The notes below the pieces were generated by a model, which was not told where the DNA came from, made no database searches, and was given only the letters and a program-made list of their open reading frames with translations. Positions 43,073-50,604 of a DNA stretch of 64,000 nucleotides are shown here, in pieces (the stretch's first letter is position 1; each line of letters begins with the position of its first letter). The DNA lies in assembly GCF_947495565.1 (NCBI RefSeq), contig NZ_CANLZM010000006.1:124001-188000 (forward strand), written 5' to 3'. The stretch comes from an uncultured Pontibacter sp. (GTDB lineage: Bacteria > Bacteroidota > Bacteroidia > Cytophagales > Hymenobacteraceae). A program made the translations under genes and the position numbers.

Positions 43073-45541
43073 TTACTGCACCGGGCGGTTCTTCACGTAC
43101 TTCTCCAGCCACTGGTCCATCTCCCACAGCATGTGCAGCACCGACTCCTTAGCGCGGTAACCGTGGCTCTCAGCTGGCAAAAACACCAGACGAGCCGTAG
43201 CACCATGTCCTTTCAGGGCGTTGTAAAAACGCTCACTCTGGATCGGGAAAGTGCCGGAGTTATTGTCTGCCTCACCGTGGATAAGCAGGATTGGCTCGTT
43301 CACTTTGTTGGCAAACGAGAACGGCGACATCTGGAAGTATACTTCCGGAGCATCCCAATACGTACGCTCCTCCGCCTGGAAACCGAACGGCGTGAGAGTA
43401 CGGTTATAAGCACCGCTACGCGCAATACCGGCGGCAAACAGATCGGAGTGCGCCAGCAGGTTGCCGGTCATAAAGGCTCCGTAAGAGTGGCCTCCTGCAG
43501 CCACACGGTTCGGATCGGCCACGCCCATTTTCACCACTTCGTTAATAGCGGCCTTGGCGCTAGACACCAGCTGCTGCACATACGTATCGTTTGGCTGTGC
43601 ATCGCCTTCGCCTACAATCGGAATATCGGTTCTATCAAGCACGGCGTAGCCCTGCGTTACCCAGAATAGCGGAGAGCCCCAGCTGATGCGCGTAAACTCA
43701 TAAGGAGAGCTTTTTACCTGTCCGGCAGCAGAGGCGTCTTTAAACTCACGTGGGTACGCCCACAGCAGCATCGGCAGCGGTGCATCGCCTTTCTTGTAGT
43801 CTTTCGGCAAGTATAAAATAGCTGTCAGGTTCACGCCGTCTTCACGCTTATACTTCAGCATTTGCTTCTGCACACCCTCCAGCTGCGGTGTTGGGTGCGG
43901 AAACTTTGTGATTTGCGTCAGTTTTTTATCATCCATGTCACGCACGAAATAGTTCGGCGGGTCGTTCTCAGATTCTCTTCTGGTGATAATCTTCATTTCC
44001 TTCAAGTCGATGATATCCACCGGGCGCTCATAGTATGGTGCCTCGGATCTCCAAAGTATATCTGCCTTCTTAGACTTCAAGTTAAACTCGCTCACATACG
44101 GACGATTACCCTCCGGCGACCCTCCCTCCGAAATCATGTAAATGTTCTGCTTCTTTTTATCTGTCAGCAGCACGCTTCGGCCATACTTGTTCTTGGTGAA
44201 CACAGGCGAGCCTGGGTCGGTATAGTTATCCTCGTAGGAACGCTCGATCAGAACAGTGGCTTTGGCGGCTGGCTTGGCAGGGTTAACCAAAGTGCTGCGC
44301 TCCTGGCGGGTTTTCCACCAGCGCTCATTTACGATGGCCATATCGTCTCCCCACATCATGCCACGGTAGCGGTATTTGGTAGCGGCTATTTGCGTAGGTT
44401 TGTCGTTAAACGGGGCAGCCAGCATGTATACGTGGTCACGCACGGCGGCCTCTTTGTTGGCGTCGCCTCCATCCTGCGCTTCTGCCCAGTAAAGGGTTGC
44501 AGGCTTATCAGGGCGCCAGTTATAGCCGCGCGGGCCTTTGGCTACGGCATCAAACGCAATCGGAATATCCTCGGCAAGCGGCAGCTGCGCCAGCTCTTTC
44601 ACCACCTGTCCGTTGCGGTTCCATACTTCCACCTTGTAAGGGAAGTAGTAATGCGGCACAAGATAAGAGTATGGTTTCTGCATGGTCTCCACCAGCAGGT
44701 ACTGGCCGTCAGGCGAGGTTTCCATGCTTTTGATGATGCCTGCCTCTCCTACCGGCTCCTGCTTTCCGTCCACAGAAACCAGCTTGAGCTGCGTTTGCAT
44801 GTAGTAGTCAAACAGCTGCTCGTCGTTGCGGTTCTTCAGCAGATCCTGGTAGGTGCGTGAGGGTTTAACTTTGCCGATGTTCTGCTGCACGGTTGGGCCT
44901 GCGGGCACGTTAGAGGCCTTGGGCATTTCGCCACGCTTCTCGTCCACAAACTTTACCACCAGCGTTTTGCTATCCGGCAGCCACTCGAACGGGCGGCCAC
45001 TGTACGCATCGTTAATAACAGCCTCTGTCAGCTTTTTTGCCTGCTTTGTGCTCAGGTCGGCCATCCAGAGCTCTATGCCGTTGGCTTTGGTGTTGGTGAA
45101 CGCCACATACTTCTCATCCGGCGACCAGGCCACATTGGATAACTGGGCGTTCTGGGGCAGGCCTTTTATCTCGGATTCATCGCCATTGCTTACCTTTTTC
45201 AGCTTGAGCCCATTGTAATAGTAGCCGCGGCTCGGGCCATTGGTAGCCGGGTTAATGCGCATACCGGCCAGACGGCTCTCCGGCGCAGCCACCTCCTCTA
45301 TACTTGGGTAACCCGCACTTTCCATCAGCAGCATCCAGTCGCCTTTGGCGCTTATACTTACCGACGGCGTGTTTGGCGCCTCAATAATAGCGGCCATTGT
45401 TTCAGGTGGTCTTTGGTAGCCGGAGTTGGCCTCCTGCCCCTTTTGGGCAAGTGCCGCTGGTGCAGCACCGCCACCCAACAGCAGCAGGCACAGCAGCTGT
45501 GAGGCTACGCGCTTAGCGGCTTTGTTTTTAGTAAGGTTCAT
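43073..45541 (-). CDS. S9 family (prolyl oligopeptidase/glutamyl-endopeptidase-like) secreted peptidase
   Basis: An 822-residue exported enzyme with a signal peptide ending near APAALAQ. The N-terminal propeller has repeated WSPDEKYVAFTN-like blades (LPQNAQLSNVAWSPDEKYVA, MLMESAGYPSIEEV). The C-terminal alpha/beta hydrolase has nucleophile Ser686 in AAGGHSYGAFMTGNLLA, LLIHGEADNNSGTFPIQ for the acid and PAESHGYRAKESVLH for the histidine. This resembles the plant/bacterial glutamyl endopeptidase-like S9 branch. It is dense in the AAGTAT/ATACTT motif (nine copies by hand count), including the perfect palindrome at 43333-43346. Confidence 0.9.
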   Translation of the reverse strand: MNLTKNKAAKRVASQLLCLLLLGGGAAPAALAQKGQEANSGYQRPPETMAAIIEAPNTPSVSISAKGDWMLLMESAGYPSIEEVAAPESRLAGMRINPATNGPSRGYYYNGLKLKKVSNGDESEIKGLPQNAQLSNVAWSPDEKYVAFTNTKANGIELWMADLSTKQAKKLTEAVINDAYSGRPFEWLPDSKTLVVKFVDEKRGEMPKASNVPAGPTVQQNIGKVKPSRTYQDLLKNRNDEQLFDYYMQTQLKLVSVDGKQEPVGEAGIIKSMETSPDGQYLLVETMQKPYSYLVPHYYFPYKVEVWNRNGQVVKELAQLPLAEDIPIAFDAVAKGPRGYNWRPDKPATLYWAEAQDGGDANKEAAVRDHVYMLAAPFNDKPTQIAATKYRYRGMMWGDDMAIVNERWWKTRQERSTLVNPAKPAAKATVLIERSYEDNYTDPGSPVFTKNKYGRSVLLTDKKKQNIYMISEGGSPEGNRPYVSEFNLKSKKADILWRSEAPYYERPVDIIDLKEMKIITRRESENDPPNYFVRDMDDKKLTQITKFPHPTPQLEGVQKQMLKYKREDGVNLTAILYLPKDYKKGDAPLPMLLWAYPREFKDASAAGQVKSSPYEFTRISWGSPLFWVTQGYAVLDRTDIPIVGEGDAQPNDTYVQQLVSSAKAAINEVVKMGVADPNRVAAGGHSYGAFMTGNLLAHSDLFAAGIARSGAYNRTLTPFGFQAEERTYWDAPEVYFQMSPFSFANKVNEPILLIHGEADNNSGTFPIQSERFYNALKGHGATARLVFLPAESHGYRAKESVLHMLWEMDQWLEKYVKNRPVQ

Positions 45542-45573
45542 ATCAGGTATGATAAAGTTTAGGTTAGTGTATG

Positions 45574-45581
45574 CAAAAGTA
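45574..45581 (-). promoter_or_regulatory. Candidate -7 promoter box (TACTTTTG) for the S9 peptidase
   Basis: Minus-strand TACTTTTG, 33 bases upstream of the ATG, the same distance as the identical box before the deoxynucleoside kinase. Just upstream are two short perfect palindromes: CTTAGCCTAAG (45591-45601) and GGTTTAACC (45601-45609). Confidence 0.45.
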
Positions 45582-45684
45582 GACTAGAGGCTTAGCCTAA
45601 GGTTTAACCTAAGATAATATGATTTCCCATATATTCATACTATATTAGTAAATGTCTGTTTTATCCACAATTTCAACAAGGTAT

Positions 45685-46447
45685 ATGCTAAAAAACGACC
45701 TTCTGCTTTTCCTTGCCGCGCTGCTGCTCTTACCGCTAAGCACACAGGCGCAAAGGATAGCCAAACTTGAAATTGGCAAAAAAGAGACATACACTGTGGC
45801 GGGCAACCTGCTGCAGGTAGATACGCTCATCCTTCATGACAAAGGAATGATAAGATTTGCCGAAGGGCAGCAACATCTGCTGGAAGTACAGCTCGCTTAT
45901 ATTGGCGAAGGCTGCACTATTACTGCTGCCGGAACAAACGGAAAATCCGGCTCTTTAGGAAGAAATGGAGAAGACGGAACCGATGCCCGAAGCCAGCGCA
46001 TTAAAATGATTCTAGTAAAGCTCGGCAGCCTGACACTCGATACGCGCGGAGGTACTGGCGGAGACGGTTATAGAGGGAAAAAAGGACGAATGTGGCGGGA
46101 GGAAACGTTTACGAGGCAAGAACCGAACGGAAAAGGCGGCTATACCACTGTTACCTATACGGAAATGATGGACGGCACCCCGGCGAACCCGGCACTTCGC
46201 CAGGCCTTGGAGGAAACGGTGCCGATGTAGTGTTTTACTATAGTACAAGCGGGTTTAAGCCAAACTTTAATCGCGATGATGCGCCGCATAGTATAACGGT
46301 ACTCTACCAGGCAGGCCAAACGGGGGAAGAGGGTCACGACGGGTACTCCTACTTCAATTTTCGGAGCACATGGGCATTTCCTATACAGCGCCAACTACGG
46401 ATACAAGCAACGGCAATGTGCGGATAACAAAAATAGTTGCCAATTAA
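45685..46447 (+). pseudogene. Secreted Gly-rich/collagen-like protein with two single-base frameshifts
   Basis: Signal peptide MLKNDLLLFLAALLLLPLST-QAQ, then a beta-rich region and Gly-rich segments (GTNGKSGSLGRNGEDGTD, GGTGGDGYRGKKGR). The frame breaks near the C-run 46178-46181. Restoring one base gives DGTPGEPGTSPGLGGNGADV and VLYQAGQTGEEGHDGYSYF. A second break at the T-run 46358-46361, again one base short, leads into FSEHMGISYTAPTTDTSNGN and VRITKIVAN before TAA at 46445-46447. The repaired product is about 254 residues. Uncorrected, the first frame stops at 46230. Both breaks lie in homopolymers, so real decay, slippage-based variation or sequencing error are all possible. Confidence 0.7.
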
Positions 46448-46540
46448 CAGCTGCAAGCACTGTCGGCCGCCCTTATACGTCATAGTTAGACACTTGTTTC
46501 ATACTTTTCTTATCTTTACCGAAGTTAAACAAATAAATGA

Positions 46541-46975
46541 ATGGCAAAAGTAGCAGAACTTACATCCTCCACAGGCAAGGTATTTCTTACTGTTGAGTAT
46601 GATGAGGTCAACAACTGGGTTTATAACTGCTGGAACGGTTATGTTAGCCCTGAAAATATAAGACAGGGTTGCTTGGCTGTGCTTGAAGCTTTTCAATACC
46701 AAGAATCGGTTTGTATCTTAAACGACAACAGGCAGTTGGTGGGCCGTTGGGACGACTCTGTGGAGTGGATAGAAAAAGAATGGATGCCACGCGCCCTAAG
46801 GGCTGGTCTCCTTTATTTTGCCCATGTAGCTAATCAAGAATCCTTTGCCGCTGCTTCTGCAGCTCAGTTATCCAGCCGCACCCACGGACTTTTTGAGATG
46901 TGTATCTTTGGAGATTTGCAGCAAGCCCAGAAGTGGCTTAAAGCATGCCAGCAGGCAGGGCAAAACCATCTTTAA
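46541..46975 (+). CDS. STAS/SpoIIAA-like protein (144 aa), paralogue of 5924-6409
   Basis: A 144-residue cytosolic protein. Key stretches are CWNGYVSPENI, ILNDNRQLVGRWDDSVEWIE, KEWMPRALRAGLLYFAHVAN and the C-terminal QAQKWLKAC. These correspond one by one to stretches of the protein at 5924-6409 (WNGxV, LND, GxW, W-E-x-EW-x-P, RAG, AH, WL). No signal, membrane segment or catalytic motif is seen. The function of the family is unknown; the fold guess is STAS-like. It is transcribed alone. Confidence 0.68.
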   Translation: MAKVAELTSSTGKVFLTVEYDEVNNWVYNCWNGYVSPENIRQGCLAVLEAFQYQESVCILNDNRQLVGRWDDSVEWIEKEWMPRALRAGLLYFAHVANQESFAAASAAQLSSRTHGLFEMCIFGDLQQAQKWLKACQQAGQNHL

Positions 46976-47075
46976 AAGACGACCTCCGACACTTTAGCCG
47001 CAACAAACTTTATTTTCTCCGAAACTTATCACTCATAAATAGGCTTTAAGAGGTAACGACACCGTATTCTTATCC

Positions 47076-47369
47076 ATGAGCAAAAGTTTTAATACACCCG
47101 ATAAAGTAATTTATGTGTGCACAGGCAGCAAGTGCAAGAAGAAAGGCGGCAAAGACCTGGGCAAGTTTTTCAGGGGCATGATTAAGGAAATGGGACTGAA
47201 AGGCCAAGTAGAAGTTGTAAAAACCGACTGCACCGACCGCTGCGACTTCGCCCCCGTTACCTGCATGCAGCCCGATAACATCTGGACAGCCCACACCGAC
47301 GAGCGTAAGGCTAAAGAGGCTTTTGAGCAGCATATTCTCCAGCAGACAGCCAAACAAGAAACTCCTTAA
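47076..47369 (+). CDS. Thioredoxin-like [2Fe-2S] ferredoxin
   Basis: A 97-residue protein. The N-terminal VIYVCTGSKCKKKGG supplies C15 and C20, and TDCTDRCDFAPVTCMQPDNI supplies C52 and C56 (C63 extra). C-x4-C ... C-x3-C is the ligand set of thioredoxin-like ferredoxins, as in the NuoE C-terminal domain and (2Fe-2S) ferredoxin proteins. It is a cytosolic electron carrier with no partner gene adjacent. Its stop codon lies inside the left arm of the 26-bp terminator that follows. Confidence 0.87.
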   Translation: MSKSFNTPDKVIYVCTGSKCKKKGGKDLGKFFRGMIKEMGLKGQVEVVKTDCTDRCDFAPVTCMQPDNIWTAHTDERKAKEAFEQHILQQTAKQETP

Positions 47370-47417
47370 AATGAGAGCGGCCCCGGAAGTATCCGGGGCC
47401 GCTCTCATTTTAAGGAG
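47362..47417. terminator. Perfect 26-bp terminator with AAGTAT apex
   Basis: Arms 47362-47387 and 47392-47417 pair without mismatch (core ATGAGAGCGGCCCCGG / CCGGGGCCGCTCTCAT). The four-base loop AGTA makes the apex read GGAAGTATCC. The left arm contains the ferredoxin stop codon. It can serve both the ferredoxin gene and the convergent ferritin gene. Confidence 0.85.
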
Positions 47418-47429
47418 CTTTGATGAGGA

Positions 47430-47966
47430 TTATCCCTCATACGTATCTTCATACTTTATTTTCGGCACGCGCTTGTCTATCTCGTAATGGCCGGTTCCTT
47501 CCTCACCAATCACCTCGAACAGCTCCAGCGCACGGCGGGCTACATACTCTTCTTCAATCTGCTCCTTCAGGAACCACTGCAGAAATGTAAAGGTCACGTA
47601 ATCTTTTTCTTTCTGGCATTTGTCAGCCATGCGGTTAAACGACTGCGTTACGGCAATCTCCTGCTGCAGGGCCTGCTCAAACACGCTTCTAAAAGAGTCG
47701 AACTCCACCTGAATGTTAGAAACACTAGGCGATACGGCACGGCCGCCCATATCAGATACAAACTTAAAGAGGCGCAGCATGTGCTTACGCTCCTCGTCAG
47801 ACTGGTTTTTAAAGTAGCCAGCGCTATAATCGAAACCGTTGCGGTCGCACCAGCTGCTCATAGCCAGGTACATGGCCGAGGCCTCTGCCTCCATTTTTAT
47901 CTGGTCGTTCAGTATTTGCTCTATCGACTCGCTAAGCGAGGTTCTCAGTCTCAGTAAATCTTTCAT
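47430..47966 (-). CDS. Ferritin
   Basis: A 178-residue four-helix iron-storage protein. Ferroxidase residues are visible in the family pattern: QIKMEAEASAMYLAMSSWCD (Glu and Tyr of helix A), SDEERKHMLRLFKFVSDMGG (helix B ExxH), EIAVTQSFNRMADKCQKEKD (helix C) and FLQWFLKEQIEEEYVARRAL (helix D). It oxidises Fe(II) and stores iron as a 24-mer in the cytosol. A 26-bp hairpin follows. It is convergent with the ferredoxin-like gene. Confidence 0.93.
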   Translation of the reverse strand: MKDLLRLRTSLSESIEQILNDQIKMEAEASAMYLAMSSWCDRNGFDYSAGYFKNQSDEERKHMLRLFKFVSDMGGRAVSPSVSNIQVEFDSFRSVFEQALQQEIAVTQSFNRMADKCQKEKDYVTFTFLQWFLKEQIEEEYVARRALELFEVIGEEGTGHYEIDKRVPKIKYEDTYEG

Positions 47967-48100
47967 AAGTCGGGGTGTTTAGGTAGTTGATTAGATAATG
48001 CGGTGCAGTTGGCACCTCCTCATTAATACCTGAAGTTAAGCACTTAGGTTGTGCCTGTGCAACTCTCTCCGCAAATTCGGAAGAAGTCTAAATAAAAAAA

Positions 48101-48118
48101 GCACAGCTGCTGCTGTGC
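48101..48118 (-). terminator. Terminator of the 117-residue hypothetical gene
   Basis: GCACAGC (48101-48107) / GCTGTGC (48112-48118) with a four-base loop. On the minus strand it is followed by TTTTTTTATTT, a textbook intrinsic terminator 31 bases after the stop of the gene at 48149. Confidence 0.8.
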
Positions 48119-48148
48119 CTGGTTTCATCTCCCCGAATTGCTGTGCTG

Positions 48149-48502
48149 CTAAACCAGCGTTGCGTTCAGGCACTCGTGCAGCATGCTGTTTAGCTCCAGC
48201 ACAAAACGCGCCCCGGCAAGTAGCTCTTTAAAAGTATAAAGCTCGGCCAGCGTCAGCACAAAACAGCGGTCGCAGCCGCAAACAGTTACAATGCCAAAAT
48301 CAGAGGAACGCTCCGGGCTGCTGGCCATCACATCCAGGTCTATACTATCCACGGCCTGCTTCAGGCGCAGGAAAGCGTCTAACTTTAGTATAGATACTTC
48401 TCCGGCAAAATGCAGCACCAAGCGGTTTCGGCGGTCACACTGGTAAACGGCGCCTGCTTCAGAAGTATAAATTTCGGCAAGTTTAGTGGCTGTATGCATC
48501 AT
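48149..48502 (-). CDS. Hypothetical protein (117 aa)
   Basis: A 117-residue cytosolic protein. Alternating strands and helices (GAVYQCDRRNRLVLHFAGEV, LRLKQAVDSIDLDV, DFGIVTVCGCDRCFVLTLAE, LYTFKELLAGARFVLELNSM). CGCDRC is a possible metal-binding or redox triad. No family is recognised. It has its own intrinsic terminator. The start may be the first or second methionine. Confidence 0.6.
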   Translation of the reverse strand: MMHTATKLAEIYTSEAGAVYQCDRRNRLVLHFAGEVSILKLDAFLRLKQAVDSIDLDVMASSPERSSDFGIVTVCGCDRCFVLTLAELYTFKELLAGARFVLELNSMLHECLNATLV

Positions 48503-48618
48503 GTGGTGTAACTTAGCTGTACTGGCTTCGGATTGTATTGCAAAGCTAATTACTATTTAGAACCAGTCCAAATAAAAACGCTTACTTATTTAGATTTAGT
48601 TCAGATAAATTTACAAGT

Positions 48619-48993
48619 ATGGAAAATCAACTTGATAAAGTAAACCTGGCGGAGAAGTTCGGCCAGTTCTCCGACCACTGGAACCCGCGCATTGTTGGGG
48701 AGCTTAATGGCCAGCAAGTGAAGCTGGCAAAGTTTCTGGGGCCTTTCGAGTGGCACCACCACGAGCATGAGGATGAGTTTTTCCTGGTGATAAAGGGAGC
48801 GTTTGAGATGCACCTGCGGGATAAAGTGGTAACGCTGCAGCCGGGCGAGTTTATGATCGTGCCGCGAGGCGTGGAGCATCGGCCGGTAGCCAACCAGGAA
48901 GCTGAGGTTCTGATGTTTGAGCCTGCCAGCACTGTTAACACCGGCAACCTGGAAGCCAGCGAACGTACCCGGAAGGATCTGGAAAGGCTGTAG
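48619..48993 (+). CDS. Cupin domain protein
   Basis: A 124-residue single-domain cupin. The first cupin motif is WHHHEHEDEFFLVIKGAFEM (two His, Glu), and the second is LQPGEFMIVPRGVEHRPVAN with the final His. The metal ligand set H-x-H-x4-E ... H is complete. Binding of a metal and a small ligand is expected; the reaction is unknown. It is followed by a block of palindromic repeats (49041-49233). Confidence 0.9.
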   Translation: MENQLDKVNLAEKFGQFSDHWNPRIVGELNGQQVKLAKFLGPFEWHHHEHEDEFFLVIKGAFEMHLRDKVVTLQPGEFMIVPRGVEHRPVANQEAEVLMFEPASTVNTGNLEASERTRKDLERL

Positions 48994-49367
48994 TTGTCGG
49001 TTTAGACTTTGAAGGAGCTGCTCTTTCGGACTCTCCGCTCTTTCGGATTTGCAATCCGAAAGTATACTTTGCGTCCGCTCACCTCGGCTCTTTCGGATTT
49101 GTAATCCGGAAGTATGCTTTTGCCAGGATTTATAATCCGATTTTATACTTTGTCAGCTGTTGAGCTGCGGCTATAAGTTAAAAATCGGATTGCAAATCCT
49201 CATAGTAGGTGCTTCGGGATTGCAAACCCCGAAGAGCAGGAATCCTAAAGAGCAGGCAAATACAAGTCTCGCCCTTGCTGTGTTTTTTAGCCAGCAAGGT
49301 ATTGGTGAACGGCAAGTATGCACACTAAAGTTAACGGCATTAAGGGGTGGTTGAACAATGGCGCAAA
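48994..49367. other. Non-coding region filled with palindromic repeats
   Basis: Between the cupin gene and the convergent unknown gene at 49368. It contains five palindromic units of one type (see the repeat entry), several AAGTATA/TATACTT copies and a CCTTGCTG/CAGCAAGG hairpin at 49273-49299 without a U-run. No gene is supported. Confidence 0.6.
49041..49233. repeat. Cluster of five REP-like palindromes (GGATTTGCAATCC type)
   Basis: Units at 49041-49061 (TTTCGGATT-TGC-AATCCGAAA), 49091-49111 (CGGATTTGTAATCCG core), 49126-49139 (GGATTTATAATCCG), 49186-49199 (CGGATTGCAAATCC) and 49213-49233 (TTCGGGATT...AACCCCGAA). They share GGATT-nnn-AATCC and vary mostly by changes that keep pairing. Copies of AAGTAT/ATACTT follow the first three units directly. 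Confidence 0.75.
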
Positions 49368-50408
49368 CTACAGCGCCTTCACCTTGTTCACCTTGGTAAG
49401 TATAACTTTCAGGTTGAGGCGCACCAGATCGCCCATGCACTTACACTTCAGGAATTCTTCTGAGTTATGATGCTCGAATAGCTCCTGCTTTAGCTGCTCT
49501 ATTTTATCCGGCGTAGAGATTATGTCGTTACGCATACAGTCGATCAGGTCTTTGAGGCGGTAGCGGGCCGATTTAAGGCGGCGGAACATGAGGGTGCGCT
49601 CCTCGTTCTGGTACTGCTTCACTACATCCGGCTTCAGCAGCTTGAGCACGAGGTCCACAATTACGTTATTGTCTTTGAAAAACTGCGGCAGGTACATCGT
49701 CTTTTTTCCTTCGTAAGACTGCTGGTCGAAGTCGATAGGGCGAACGCGGTACTGCTCATCCTCAAAATCTGGCGTTACGTCCACCACATAGTTGTAAGAG
49801 CGCATATCGCCGAGCAAACGCACAAAGCAGCGCTCATTAAACTTCACGAACTCTTTAGCGATACGCACTTTGTTGGTGTTGGGCCTGTTCACGTACTCTT
49901 TGATGAATACATCGCCCGGTATACCGGCTATGTGCTCCTCTATCAGGCTATCCCCGTCCACCAGGTAGTTAATGCGGCTCGGCGAGAGAATATGCTCCAG
50001 CTCCAGCCCATAGATGCGCGAGGCATCAGCGCGCTTCACGTAAAAATAGTCGTAGTTATCGTTTAGCTGGTTCATGATCTGCACCCGGAACGGGTTGGAG
50101 TTGCCGAAGGTGCAGTAATCGATCCGCGACACGTATAGGTGCTCCATCACCGACATATCACCGTCTGTTTTAAGCAGCGCGTAGATCATGGTCAGGCCGC
50201 GGTTTAGCTCTTCCTGCGTCTGCTGATCGTACATCACCGACTCCCACAGCGTATCGTGCCCCTGCTTGTCGTAATACGGGAAGGAGTCGGAGAAATGCAG
50301 CAGGCTCTCGTACAGCACCGGCAACTTTGTTTCGCGGTCGTAATGATGCAGGTATTTGCGCAGCCCTCCGTTGATCGGGTAAAACAGCTTCTTTTTAGAG
50401 ATATACAC
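49368..50408 (-). CDS. Unknown cytosolic protein (346 aa) downstream of a LytTR regulator
   Basis: Not recognised. It starts MYISKKKLFYPINGGLRKYL. Features: YLVDGDSLIEEHIAGIPGDV, IAKEFVKFNERCFVRLLGDM, SYNYVVDVTPDFEDEQYRV, RPIDFDQQSYEGKK, and a C-terminal Cys pair KCKCMGDLVRLNL. The HIAGIPGD...EFVKFNERCFVRLLGD...RPIDFDQ series loosely recalls protein-kinase-like folds (an RPIDFD acidic strand), but the usual HRD and DFG motifs are absent. It lies in the same direction as the response regulator, separated by 184 bases of inverted repeats. Confidence 0.7.
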   Translation of the reverse strand: MYISKKKLFYPINGGLRKYLHHYDRETKLPVLYESLLHFSDSFPYYDKQGHDTLWESVMYDQQTQEELNRGLTMIYALLKTDGDMSVMEHLYVSRIDYCTFGNSNPFRVQIMNQLNDNYDYFYVKRADASRIYGLELEHILSPSRINYLVDGDSLIEEHIAGIPGDVFIKEYVNRPNTNKVRIAKEFVKFNERCFVRLLGDMRSYNYVVDVTPDFEDEQYRVRPIDFDQQSYEGKKTMYLPQFFKDNNVIVDLVLKLLKPDVVKQYQNEERTLMFRRLKSARYRLKDLIDCMRNDIISTPDKIEQLKQELFEHHNSEEFLKCKCMGDLVRLNLKVILTKVNKVKAL

Positions 50409-50411
50409 TTT

Positions 50412-50604
50412 GGAGTTAGAAAGTTTAGAAGTTAGAGAGTTAATGAGTTAGAGAGGTATGAAAGTATACTCTATCGTACTTTCATACCTCATATTGTTAC
50501 TGCAGATAAATTACGATTTACTTCGACCAATCGCTATACTTTACGCAATCGATTCAAGTTATACCTCTCTAACTTTCTAACTCCCAAATTCTCTAACTTT
50601 CTAA
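50412..50604. repeat. Inverted GTTAGA-type repeats flanking a 14-bp perfect hairpin
   Basis: 50412-50457 is made of GTTAGAAAG/GTTAGAGAG-like units; 50562-50604 holds the same units inverted. Between them GAGGTATGAAAGTA (50453-50466) pairs perfectly with TACTTTCATACCTC (50477-50490), and this hairpin includes AAGTATACTC. The right inverted block runs into the last codons of the response regulator gene. Confidence 0.6.

Noticed and set aside
42907-43152. 81-codon plus-strand frame
   Set aside because: It reads through the terminator at 43015-43053 and into the antisense of the S9 peptidase end.
43862-44860. A 332-codon open frame on the plus strand inside the S9 peptidase gene
   Set aside because: It lies antisense to a well-supported peptidase, has a composition typical of reversed coding sequence (Arg, His, Leu, Val-rich) and no recognisable domain.
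49273-49299. CCTTGCTG/CAGCAAGG hairpin as terminator of the unknown gene at 49368
   Set aside because: No U-run follows on the minus strand and it lies about 70 bases away; not strong enough to call.
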